This document shows, one piece after another, positions 1-5,683 of a stretch of DNA of 10,939 bases. The position numbers and the translations under genes are program-made. How positions within the stretch are numbered: the first letter of the stretch is position 1; every line of letters begins with the position of its first letter. The stretch is from an uncultured bacterium (lineage in GTDB: Bacteria; Actinomycetota; Coriobacteriia; Coriobacteriales; Coriobacteriaceae), in NCBI GenBank assembly GCA_905215225.1, contig CAJMPM010000032.1, positions 1-10,939 on the forward strand. Reading direction: 5' to 3'. The notes beneath the pieces were generated by a model. The model was not told where the DNA came from, ran no database searches, and saw nothing but the letters and a program-made list of their open reading frames with translations.

Positions 1-38
1 GATCCGTTTTGGCGCATGTGCCCTCCCCCATAAACGCA

Positions 39-68
39 GCAAGCCGGAGCAACAGGTCTCCGGCTTGC
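39..68 (-). terminator. Probable rho-independent terminator after the PRC-barrel gene
   Basis: A perfect 11-bp stem (GCAAGCCGGAG at 39-49 with CTCCGGCTTGC at 58-68) encloses an 8-base loop, 21 bases past the stop of the minus-strand gene ending at 90. Read on the minus strand the tail is TGCGTTTA, so the T-tract is weak. The hairpin could equally serve a plus-strand gene ending left of the window. The stem is certain; the direction is inferred from position. Confidence 0.65.
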
Positions 69-89
69 CTCCCATCATTTGGTACGTCG

Positions 90-845
90 CTATTTTGTAG
101 CTTTTGACGAGCCTCCGCTCGCCTTTTGGTATTCGTCCTTAAAGGCCTTGAACATGCCGCGCGTCTTGCCGAGCTGCTTGCCCAGCGCGCGACTGCCCTT
201 GTCCACGGCAACCGATCCCTTGTCGTCGAGCACCTTGGCGCCCTTTTTGACCTTGTCGCCCACCACGACGCTGGCCTCGGCGGCCTTGGCAGCCGCACCG
301 CCCGAATACCCGAGCGACTTGACCTCGTCCGAGACGACCATCGCGCCGTTCTCGTAGCCGCGCAGCATCGTCGGCGGCACCTGCGTGTCACCAACCAAAA
401 CACTCGAAGCAGCACCGGCGGTCACATAGAATGCCTGCACGATGCCCGAGCGTGGCTTGAACTCAACATCCGAGCAATAACCGACGGCGTCGCCCGATTC
501 CGTGCGCACGTCCATACCGACCCAGATGATGCAATCGTCCAGGTTGATGTCGAGGCGCTTGGCGGCGGCGGCATCGTAGGTGCCCTTGACGTCATCGACC
601 GCGATGGCGCCCTCGTAGACACCAATGGCGTCGAGCGCTACGAATCGGTCGGGGCGCTCGATCATGCCCGCGATATCGGACTGGCGGACCATAAAGCCGA
701 CCACGCGCGTACCGCCCGGGGTAAAGACCGGAAAGTGAATCTTTCCGAGCTTTTTAGGGCTGCGCGGCGTGCCGTCCTTTTTGGTGCGCTTGTCCTCGGT
801 AGGCTTGCGATAGATCTTGGCGCCGACAAAATCCCCGGCGCGCAT
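90..845 (-). CDS. PRC-barrel domain protein
   Basis: This 251-residue protein has no signal peptide or membrane helix. Its N-terminal part (about 1-100) begins with a 'RAGDFVGAKIY' strand and continues through a hydrophobic beta-rich stretch ('GTRVVGFMVRQ'). A second, similar unit lies at about 105-175 ('DVRTESGDAVGYCSDVEF', then 'GIVQAFYV'). Both look like PRC-barrel folds, which are small beta-barrels found in RNA-processing and photosynthetic proteins and in many bacterial proteins of unknown role. The C-terminal 70 residues are rich in Lys, Ala and Gly and basic, probably a flexible tail. The ATG overlaps the TAA of the upstream YtxH gene by one base (TAATG), so translation is probably coupled and both come from one transcript. 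The two-barrel reading comes from motif shape, not an alignment. The cellular function is unknown; a role with YtxH at the envelope is inference from the operon. Confidence 0.85.
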   Translation of the reverse strand: MRAGDFVGAKIYRKPTEDKRTKKDGTPRSPKKLGKIHFPVFTPGGTRVVGFMVRQSDIAGMIERPDRFVALDAIGVYEGAIAVDDVKGTYDAAAAKRLDINLDDCIIWVGMDVRTESGDAVGYCSDVEFKPRSGIVQAFYVTAGAASSVLVGDTQVPPTMLRGYENGAMVVSDEVKSLGYSGGAAAKAAEASVVVGDKVKKGAKVLDDKGSVAVDKGSRALGKQLGKTRGMFKAFKDEYQKASGGSSKATK

Positions 846-1234
846 TATGCCTCGGTCGAGGGCTCCGCAGCCTCGGTATCAGCCTCGACGGCGTTCTCGA
901 CCACGACGTCGGCGGCAGGCGTCACGTTGCCGCCCGAAATGGCGTCGTTGAGCTGCTCGCGCAGCTGGTCCATGCGCTCGCGGGCCAGATCGACCTTGGC
1001 GCGCAGGTCATCGGTCTTGGCGTCGACCATCGGGCCAAAGTCATTCACCGCAGCACGGGCCTCCTCGGCGCTGTGCTCGTAGGTGTCGCGCATATTGTCC
1101 CAGGCGTCGTTGGCGATATCGGCAGCCATGGCGCGGGTCTCGGCGCCCGAGCGCGGGGCCAGAGCAACGCCGACAATAGCGCCGGCAGCGGCACCAAAAA
1201 GTGCGCCGGAGACAAAGCTGAAAGTCTTACCCAT
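845..1234 (-). CDS. YtxH domain-containing small membrane protein
   Basis: This 129-residue protein has one glycine/alanine-rich N-terminal membrane helix (about 5-26) followed directly by 'APRSGAETR', the hallmark of the YtxH family. In that family the 'AP.SG.ET' motif sits just after the helix. Residues 35-100 are charged and helical, with heptad-like spacing (for example 'LRAKVDLARERMDQLREQL'), so a coiled coil is likely. The last 25 residues are acidic and alanine-rich. I chose the ATG at 1234 because AGGAGAGGA lies 7-10 bases upstream and the helix then begins at the usual distance. An in-frame ATG at 1240 and a longer frame to 1306 are possible, but the latter adds an arginine-rich leader and runs over the promoter. 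YtxH proteins are linked to general stress responses in Firmicutes, but their molecular role is unknown. It is co-transcribed with the PRC-barrel gene. This is the only gene here ending in TAA. Confidence 0.88.
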   Translation of the reverse strand: MGKTFSFVSGALFGAAAGAIVGVALAPRSGAETRAMAADIANDAWDNMRDTYEHSAEEARAAVNDFGPMVDAKTDDLRAKVDLARERMDQLREQLNDAISGGNVTPAADVVVENAVEADTEAAEPSTEA

Positions 1235-1285
1235 GATCATTCCTCTCCTGCGGGCACGTCGGTGCCCACCGTTTGAATGCTGTCC

Positions 1286-1291
1286 ATTATA
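1286..1291 (-). promoter_or_regulatory. Promoter -10 box for the YtxH/PRC-barrel pair
   Basis: The minus strand reads TATAAT here, a perfect sigma-70-type -10 box in a GC-rich background. It would start transcription near 1279 and leave a leader of about 45 bases before the ATG at 1234. No good -35 hexamer is present 16-18 bases upstream (AGCGGC or close variants), so the promoter may need an activator or rely on the -10 box. The gap 1292-1370 to the upstream gene shows only weak inverted repeats and no convincing terminator. Confidence 0.6.
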
Positions 1292-1370
1292 CCCGCAGCG
1301 CATCACTTGCCGCTCCGCTCATCTGCATACGGCAAAGGCGCAGGTACGTGATGGTGATAAACGCGTAGGC

Positions 1371-2207
1371 CTACTCCTGGGGCATAGCCGGCATGGCCAC
1401 CGTGGCACCCGGGTCCTCGCCGGCGCCGTCCACGAGCGGCAGACCGCCCTCATGTGCAGGTCCTGCCGGAACCGTCGCCGCACCGCCAAAGACGGCAGCG
1501 GAAGCCTCGTGGTTCTCGGCAACCGCGCCCTCGGTATCAATCGCCACCTGGGGCTCGTCGTCAAAGTTGGGGACACCCTGGGGCTCGGTGGGAACAGGCT
1601 CAGCGGTCGCATCGGCAACGGGCTCGGCGTCGGCCGGCGGCACATCGCCCTCGTCAGCGCCCTCGGCCTCGGCAGTATCTTCGCCGTTCGCAGCGGCGAC
1701 GGCCTCGTGAGGATCCTTGCCCTCGGCCTCGGCGCGCATGCCCAGCACCAGGTTGCGCAGGCCCGCGACCGTGCCCTCCACGTCGGGAGTCGGCTGGTCG
1801 GCGTGCAGATAGGCCCAGTCCATCGTAAAGGTGGCCGAAGACAGCGCACCGATGGCCAGCGCGTCGTCGGGGCACGAAAGCTCAACCTCAAAGACGCGCT
1901 CGTCGTGCTCGCTCACGCGCGTGCGACCGCACGAAATGCTGCCGGCAAGCCCGGTCTCGTTCATGAGCTCGACCGTCACGTGCTCCAGCAGATGGCAAAG
2001 CTCGGTCTGGCCCATGCAGTCCTGGAACTCGCGACCGGAATCACCCAGGCACAGGTGCTTGGCAATCGCCGGCACCAGGTAATACACGCGCGCCGTGGCC
2101 TCGATATCCTCCGAGGTCATGAGCGGCATGCCGGGGTTCACCAGCACATGCGCGCAGATCTTGTCCTCGCTGACGGTGACCTTAAGGATGTTGAACAGGC
2201 CTGCCAT
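1371..2207 (-). CDS. Protein with cyanophycin-synthetase N-domain-like region and acidic tail
   Basis: This 278-residue protein has no signal peptide or membrane helix. Residues 67-135 carry a pattern I recognise from the N-terminal domain of cyanophycin synthetase CphA: 'HLLEHVTVEL' (72-81), a short loop, 'CGRTR' (93-97), then a beta strand 'VFEVEL' and an alanine-rich helix. CphA has the equivalent series H..EH.ALEL, then FGRTR, then Y.VVFEY. The ATP-grasp and Mur-ligase-like catalytic domains of CphA are absent, so this protein cannot be a synthetase. From about residue 155 to the end the chain is acidic and rich in Ala, Pro and Glu, with no visible fold, so probably disordered. The start is supported by GGGGAGAG about 4 bases upstream. 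It lies 24 bases behind the CorC-like gene and probably shares its transcript. The domain assignment is by eye; the function is unknown. HxxEH (72-76) could bind metal, but that is speculation. Confidence 0.8.
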   Translation of the reverse strand: MAGLFNILKVTVSEDKICAHVLVNPGMPLMTSEDIEATARVYYLVPAIAKHLCLGDSGREFQDCMGQTELCHLLEHVTVELMNETGLAGSISCGRTRVSEHDERVFEVELSCPDDALAIGALSSATFTMDWAYLHADQPTPDVEGTVAGLRNLVLGMRAEAEGKDPHEAVAAANGEDTAEAEGADEGDVPPADAEPVADATAEPVPTEPQGVPNFDDEPQVAIDTEGAVAENHEASAAVFGGAATVPAGPAHEGGLPLVDGAGEDPGATVAMPAMPQE

Positions 2208-2231
2208 AACTCTCCCCTACTCTTCCTTGCC

Positions 2232-3605
2232 CTACTCGTCGCCCTCGTGCGGATCCACAGAGCCCGCACCCGACGCCGCCGGCTTCTCTGCCGAAGACTC
2301 GGAATCCTTCTTATCGGTTTCGGCCGGAGCGATCACGCGAATGAGCGAGATGCGCTGGCCACGCATCGACTGCACCTTAAACTTGTACCCCGCAACCTCA
2401 AACACCTCTCCGATGTCGGGCACCGAGTCGCAAAGCTCCAAAATCCAGCCGGCGATGGTCTCATAATCATCGCTTTCCTCGAGCGGCCAACCAAGCTCAA
2501 TCGCGTCATCGCACGAAAAACGCCCATCGACGAGCCACTCGCGGCGCGAAAGGCGCGTGAGGTACTTGTTGTCGGGATCGAACTCGTCCTCGATCTCGCC
2601 CACGATCTCCTCGACGATGTCCTCGATGGTGATGATGCCGGCCGTGCCGCCGTACTCGTCCACGACCACCACGATCTGGTCGTGCGAGGTCTGCATCTCG
2701 GACAGCAGCGGCAGGATGTCCTTGGTGTCGGGCACAAAGGTGGCGTCGCGCAAAAAGTCGGCGATGGGCTGGTCGCCCTTGCCGTCGAGCGAAGGCTGGA
2801 TCAGGTCCTTGATGTGCGCGATGCCGGCGACGTTGTCGGGATCCTCGTGATAGACGGGGATGCGGCTAAAGCCGGTCTGGCGCATGGTGGACAGCACGTC
2901 GGCGACCGTCTCGTCGTCCTCGCACATGGTGGTGTCCACGCGCGGCACCATGACCTCGCGGGCAACGGTGTCGCCCAGGTCGAAGATCTCGTGGATCATA
3001 CGCTTTTCCTCGTCGAGCAGGTCGTCCTGCTCCGAGACCATGTACTTGATCTCTTCCTCCGAGACGTTCTGGCGGTCATCGGCGCTCTTGATGCGCAGGA
3101 TGCGGGCCAGGCCGTCGGAGCAGGCACCGGTCAGCCACACGAGCGGACGGGCGATCTTTTGAAACACCGAAAGCGGTCCCACGACCTGCTTGGACACGCC
3201 CTCGGCGTTAGCGAGCCCGATGCGCTTGGGCACGAGCTCGCCGATCACGATGGACACGAAGGCGACGGCGACGGTGATGATGACCGGCGCCAGGCCGCGC
3301 GCGATGGCGGAGAGCGGCGCGATGCCAAAGCTCATGAGCCACGTGGCAAGCGGGTCGGACAGGCTCGTCGAGGCGACGGCGGACGAGGCAAAGCCCACGA
3401 GCGTGATGGCGACCTGGATGGTGGCGAGCAGCTGGTCGGAGTCGGCAGCTAGCTTAATGGCACGCTCGGCGCGTTTGTCGCCTTCCTCGGCCTCGTGCTC
3501 CAGCACGGCGCGCTTGGCCGTGGTGAGCGCCATCTCGGACATAGAGAAGTAGCCGTTGATGAGGGTCAAAACGAGGGTGGTGATAAGGGAGATGGTTATG
3601 TCCAT
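2232..3605 (-). CDS. CorC/CNNM-family membrane protein with CBS pair (HlyC/CorC/TlyC type)
   Basis: This 457-residue protein has the full architecture of the family. A DUF21/CNNM transmembrane domain (about 1-180) has hydrophobic segments near 3-23, 58-80 and 88-125 and the motif 'GELVPKR' at 122-128. Two CBS motifs follow (about 215-270 and 280-335), the second ending in the typical 'DEYGGTAGIITIEDIVEEI' at 316-334. A C-terminal CorC_HlyC domain occupies about 345-427. The last 30 residues are a Ser/Ala/Glu-rich tail. Family members act in the cytoplasmic membrane in magnesium or cobalt efflux and homeostasis, with the CBS pair sensing nucleotides; the 'hemolysin' name is historical. The start places the first helix at the very N-terminus, as usual. 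Its GGAGG (3621-3625) lies 15 bases before the ATG, longer than normal. It probably heads the transcript that includes the next gene. The ion transported cannot be told from sequence alone. Confidence 0.95.
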   Translation of the reverse strand: MDITISLITTLVLTLINGYFSMSEMALTTAKRAVLEHEAEEGDKRAERAIKLAADSDQLLATIQVAITLVGFASSAVASTSLSDPLATWLMSFGIAPLSAIARGLAPVIITVAVAFVSIVIGELVPKRIGLANAEGVSKQVVGPLSVFQKIARPLVWLTGACSDGLARILRIKSADDRQNVSEEEIKYMVSEQDDLLDEEKRMIHEIFDLGDTVAREVMVPRVDTTMCEDDETVADVLSTMRQTGFSRIPVYHEDPDNVAGIAHIKDLIQPSLDGKGDQPIADFLRDATFVPDTKDILPLLSEMQTSHDQIVVVVDEYGGTAGIITIEDIVEEIVGEIEDEFDPDNKYLTRLSRREWLVDGRFSCDDAIELGWPLEESDDYETIAGWILELCDSVPDIGEVFEVAGYKFKVQSMRGQRISLIRVIAPAETDKKDSESSAEKPAASGAGSVDPHEGDE

Positions 3606-3714
3606 CGGGAGTTTCTCGAACCTCCAAGATTCGGGCGTCAGGGTAAAACGTTGATGACGGATACGGCAATTGCGCCGGCGCCCAAGCGAGGACGCGGGCG
3701 CGCAGGCATGGTCG

Positions 3715-4398
3715 CTAGATTACGAAGAGGATCACCGCCATGAACTGGAAGATGCTGCCGGCGAGCACCCACAGGTGAAACACACTGTGCAGGTAGCGCA
3801 CGTTTTTGGCGATATAGAACGGCACGCCCGCGGTGTAGCACACGCCGCCGACGGCGAGCAGGGCAAGCGCGACAGGGTTCAGCAGCGCCACAAGTTCGGG
3901 CAGCTTAAAGACAACGAGCCAGCCCATCAGCAGGTAGACCAGGCCGCTTACCCAGTGCGGTTGACGCTCGCGCATAAAGCACTCGAGGGCGATGCCGATA
4001 ATGGCGATGGCCCATACGGCAAAGAACAGCGCAGGACCGCCATCGTTTGCGAGCGTGATGAGGCAAAACGGCGTATAGCTGCCGGCTATGAGCAGGTAGA
4101 TGCAGCTGTGATCGATAATGCGGAACACGCGCTTGGCGCCCGCGGGCTGAATCGCATGGTAGAGCGTAGAGGCTAGATATTCGAGGATAATGCTGACGCC
4201 ATAGACAATCGCCGCGGCCATGTGGGCCGGGCCTCCGCCGCGCAGGGCGGCGAATACGATCAGGAGCACCAGACCCGCGATACCCAGCAGGCAGCCGACA
4301 CCATGGGTGACGGAGTTCATGATCTCCTCGCCCACCGTGTAGTGTGGAACGGCCGCGGTCTTGGGTCGCGGCTTAGAACTGTCGCTCGAATCGGACAT
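3715..4398 (-). CDS. Hemolysin III / PAQR-family seven-helix membrane protein
   Basis: This 227-residue protein has seven predicted membrane helices after a short polar N-terminus rich in Ser, Asp and Pro. It carries the family's metal-site signature: 'STLYH' with H81 at the end of the second helix, 'RIIDHSCIYLLIAGSYTP' starting near 93 with D96 and H97, and the C-terminal 'HSVFH' with H204 and H208. In related eukaryotic PAQR receptors the corresponding three histidines hold zinc. Bacterial members (YqfA/TrhA/HlyIII type) affect membrane lipid fluidity and are not proven toxins. I chose the ATG at 4398 over an in-frame TTG at 4416 because GGAGG (4410-4414) lies 11 bases before the ATG and is itself part of the longer frame. 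The gene is divergent from the hydrolase gene and 109 bases ahead of the CorC-like gene. No clear terminator separates them, so partial read-through is possible. Confidence 0.94.
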   Translation of the reverse strand: MSDSSDSSKPRPKTAAVPHYTVGEEIMNSVTHGVGCLLGIAGLVLLIVFAALRGGGPAHMAAAIVYGVSIILEYLASTLYHAIQPAGAKRVFRIIDHSCIYLLIAGSYTPFCLITLANDGGPALFFAVWAIAIIGIALECFMRERQPHWVSGLVYLLMGWLVVFKLPELVALLNPVALALLAVGGVCYTAGVPFYIAKNVRYLHSVFHLWVLAGSIFQFMAVILFVI

Positions 4399-4433
4399 GC
4401 CGGTTACATCCTCCAACGTAAAGAGTTCTCAAC

Positions 4434-4463
4434 ACTATATCAAAGCGTCTAGGTACGTGCGAA
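4434..4463 (-). promoter_or_regulatory. Probable promoter of the hemolysin III-like gene
   Basis: On the minus strand TTCGCA (4458-4463) and TATAGT (4434-4439) are 18 bases apart. This would start transcription near 4427 and give a leader of about 30 bases to the ATG at 4398. The -10 box is good; the -35 box matches the consensus at four of six positions. The assignment is by inspection only. Confidence 0.5.
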
Positions 4464-4505
4464 ATTTGCACCATACGTGACCCTTTGTTTACCCATTCTT
4501 TGCCT

Positions 4506-4519
4506 GTTGACGCATCAAC
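4506..4519. promoter_or_regulatory. Operator-like palindrome O1 overlapping the hydrolase promoter -35
   Basis: GTTGACGCATCAAC has perfect 5-base inverted arms (GTTGA/TCAAC) around a 4-base centre. It covers the -35 box TTGACG of the hydrolase promoter. A near-identical copy lies exactly 45 bases downstream. Half sites of the GTTGA type are known for MarR-family repressors such as MexR (there with a 5-base spacer), so a MarR-like regulator is one candidate. No regulator gene is present in the window. Confidence 0.6.
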
Positions 4520-4535
4520 GGCGAACGTCCATAAT
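4507..4535 (+). promoter_or_regulatory. Promoter of the alpha/beta hydrolase gene
   Basis: TTGACG (4507-4512) and CATAAT (4530-4535) are separated by 17 bases, the optimal sigma-70 spacing, and each matches the consensus at five of six positions. Transcription would start near 4542 and give a leader of about 43 bases. The -35 box lies inside palindrome O1, and palindrome O2 falls just downstream of the start site. This is the arrangement expected for a repressed promoter. Confidence 0.78.
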
Positions 4536-4550
4536 GCGCTTGCGTTAAAT

Positions 4551-4564
4551 GTTGATGTATTAAC
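4551..4564. promoter_or_regulatory. Operator-like palindrome O2 in the hydrolase leader
   Basis: GTTGATGTATTAAC matches palindrome O1 at 11 of 14 positions, and all three differences are C-to-T changes (consensus GTTGAYGYATYAAC). It lies between the predicted transcription start and the AGGAGA ribosome site. Its arms are slightly less symmetric than those of O1. An overlapping inverted repeat GATGT-N4-ACATC (4554-4567) could also form a small RNA hairpin. Confidence 0.55.
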
Positions 4565-4584
4565 ATCTTATAGGAGAATACCGC

Positions 4585-5550
4585 ATGACTCAAAACGCAT
4601 GTTCCCATCGAAAGCTCAAGATAGCCGGCATTGTTGCACTGGTGGTTGTCGTTGCGCTGCTCGGATTTGCCAGCAACTTCCTGTTTGACTTCGCGCTGAA
4701 TCCCCGCGCGCCGTACACCATGAAGATGATGCAGGATAGCAAGAACGACAAAGACGGTGAGCAGCCGGATGCCGAGGACACCGAGGCGCGGGCAAGATTT
4801 AAAGAAAACCGCAAGAGCAGCAGCCTCACCGCAGATGACGGAACCGAGCTCGCCGCCTGGTATTTTGCTGCGCCGGAGAGCACACACGCCTACGCCGTCT
4901 GCCTGCATGGATATACCAACGAGCCCATCGGCATGGCCCGATACGCCAAGCGCTTCCACGACCGCGGCATGAACGTGCTCGCGCCTGCCGCCCGCGCCCA
5001 CGAGCGCTCCGGCGGCGACTATATCGGCATGGGCTGGCCCGAGCGGCTCGATGTCGTTGCATGGATTGGGCGGAGCGTTCAAGCTGACCCCGAGGCGCGC
5101 ATCCTGGTCTTTGGCGAGTCGATGGGTGCAGCAACTGCCATGAACGTCGCGGGGGAATCTCTACCCGCAAACGTAAAATGCATTATCGAGGACTGTGGTT
5201 ATACGAGTGTTTGGGAAGAGTTTTCTCTGCAGCTCAAGGACGTGTTCGGCCTGCCCAGCTTTCCCTTGCTCGATGTAGCAAACTTGGTGTGCAACGTGCG
5301 CGCAGGCTACGACTTTCATAAGGCGAGCAGTGTGGAGCAACTCAGACACGCGACGGTTCCCATGCTGTTTATCCACGGCGACCAGGACACCTTTGTGCCG
5401 TACAGCATGCTCGACCAAAACTACGACGCGTGCGCCAGCAAGGTCAAGCAAAAGCTCACCATCCATGGCGCCACCCACGCCAAGAGTGCGCAAGTTGACC
5501 CCGAGCTCTACTGGAACACGGTCGACAACTTCCTCGACGAGAGTTTTTAG
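4585..5550 (+). CDS. Membrane-anchored alpha/beta hydrolase
   Basis: This 321-residue protein starts with a short basic leader and a single hydrophobic helix (about 11-34). The absence of a cleavage motif suggests an N-terminal anchor with the enzyme outside the membrane. The alpha/beta-hydrolase core follows: 'HGYTNEP' (108-114, oxyanion-hole region), the nucleophile elbow 'GESMG' with S179, 'HGDQDTFVP' (264-272) with D268 as probable acid, and 'GATHAKS' (295-301) with H298. The stretch 'GGDYIGMGW' (143-151) and the overall plan resemble the YqkD-like serine hydrolases of Firmicutes. The segment where relatives usually read PDxRGHG is here 'APAARAHERSG'. The substrate is unknown; an esterase or peptidase-like activity is likely. 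AGGAGA lies 7 bases before the ATG. It is a single-gene transcript with its own promoter, two operator-like palindromes and a strong terminator. Confidence 0.93.
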   Translation: MTQNACSHRKLKIAGIVALVVVVALLGFASNFLFDFALNPRAPYTMKMMQDSKNDKDGEQPDAEDTEARARFKENRKSSSLTADDGTELAAWYFAAPESTHAYAVCLHGYTNEPIGMARYAKRFHDRGMNVLAPAARAHERSGGDYIGMGWPERLDVVAWIGRSVQADPEARILVFGESMGAATAMNVAGESLPANVKCIIEDCGYTSVWEEFSLQLKDVFGLPSFPLLDVANLVCNVRAGYDFHKASSVEQLRHATVPMLFIHGDQDTFVPYSMLDQNYDACASKVKQKLTIHGATHAKSAQVDPELYWNTVDNFLDESF

Positions 5551-5597
5551 GCAAATAGCGCAGTTTACTGCTTTATCTTGGCCCCCTAGCACTTTCA

Positions 5598-5636
5598 AAA
5601 AGCCGCCCGTGGGCACTGTGCTCACGGGCGGCTTTT
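5598..5636. terminator. Strong bidirectional rho-independent terminator
   Basis: The arms AAAAGCCGCCCGTG (5598-5611) and CACGGGCGGCTTTT (5623-5636) are perfectly complementary. The stem can extend inward through G-T, G-C and C-G pairs to a 5-base loop. The A and T runs at the two ends give a U-tract in both directions. It sits between the convergent hydrolase (ends 5550) and DUF362 (ends 5684) genes and can serve both. Confidence 0.95.
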
Positions 5637-5683
5637 GCTCAACTTGCGCTACAAAGGCGCTTGTTTTGTCCAATAGCTAGGCG

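Noticed and set aside
1307..1335. TTGCCG/CGGCAA inverted repeat after the cyanophycin-domain gene
   Set aside because: The stem is six bases with a 17-base loop and no T-tract, so it could be chance.
1083..3452. A 789-codon open frame on the plus strand
   Set aside because: It lies opposite three well-supported minus-strand genes and codes for a low-complexity His/Arg/Val-rich chain with no recognisable motif. Long antisense frames are expected in GC-rich DNA with strong third-position bias.
3666..3714. GC-rich inverted words between the hemolysin III-like and CorC-like genes as a terminator
   Set aside because: Only about six base pairs are possible and no T-tract follows.
4399..4416. TTG start for the hemolysin III-like gene
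   Set aside because: The GGAGG ribosome site lies inside this extension and serves the ATG at 4398.
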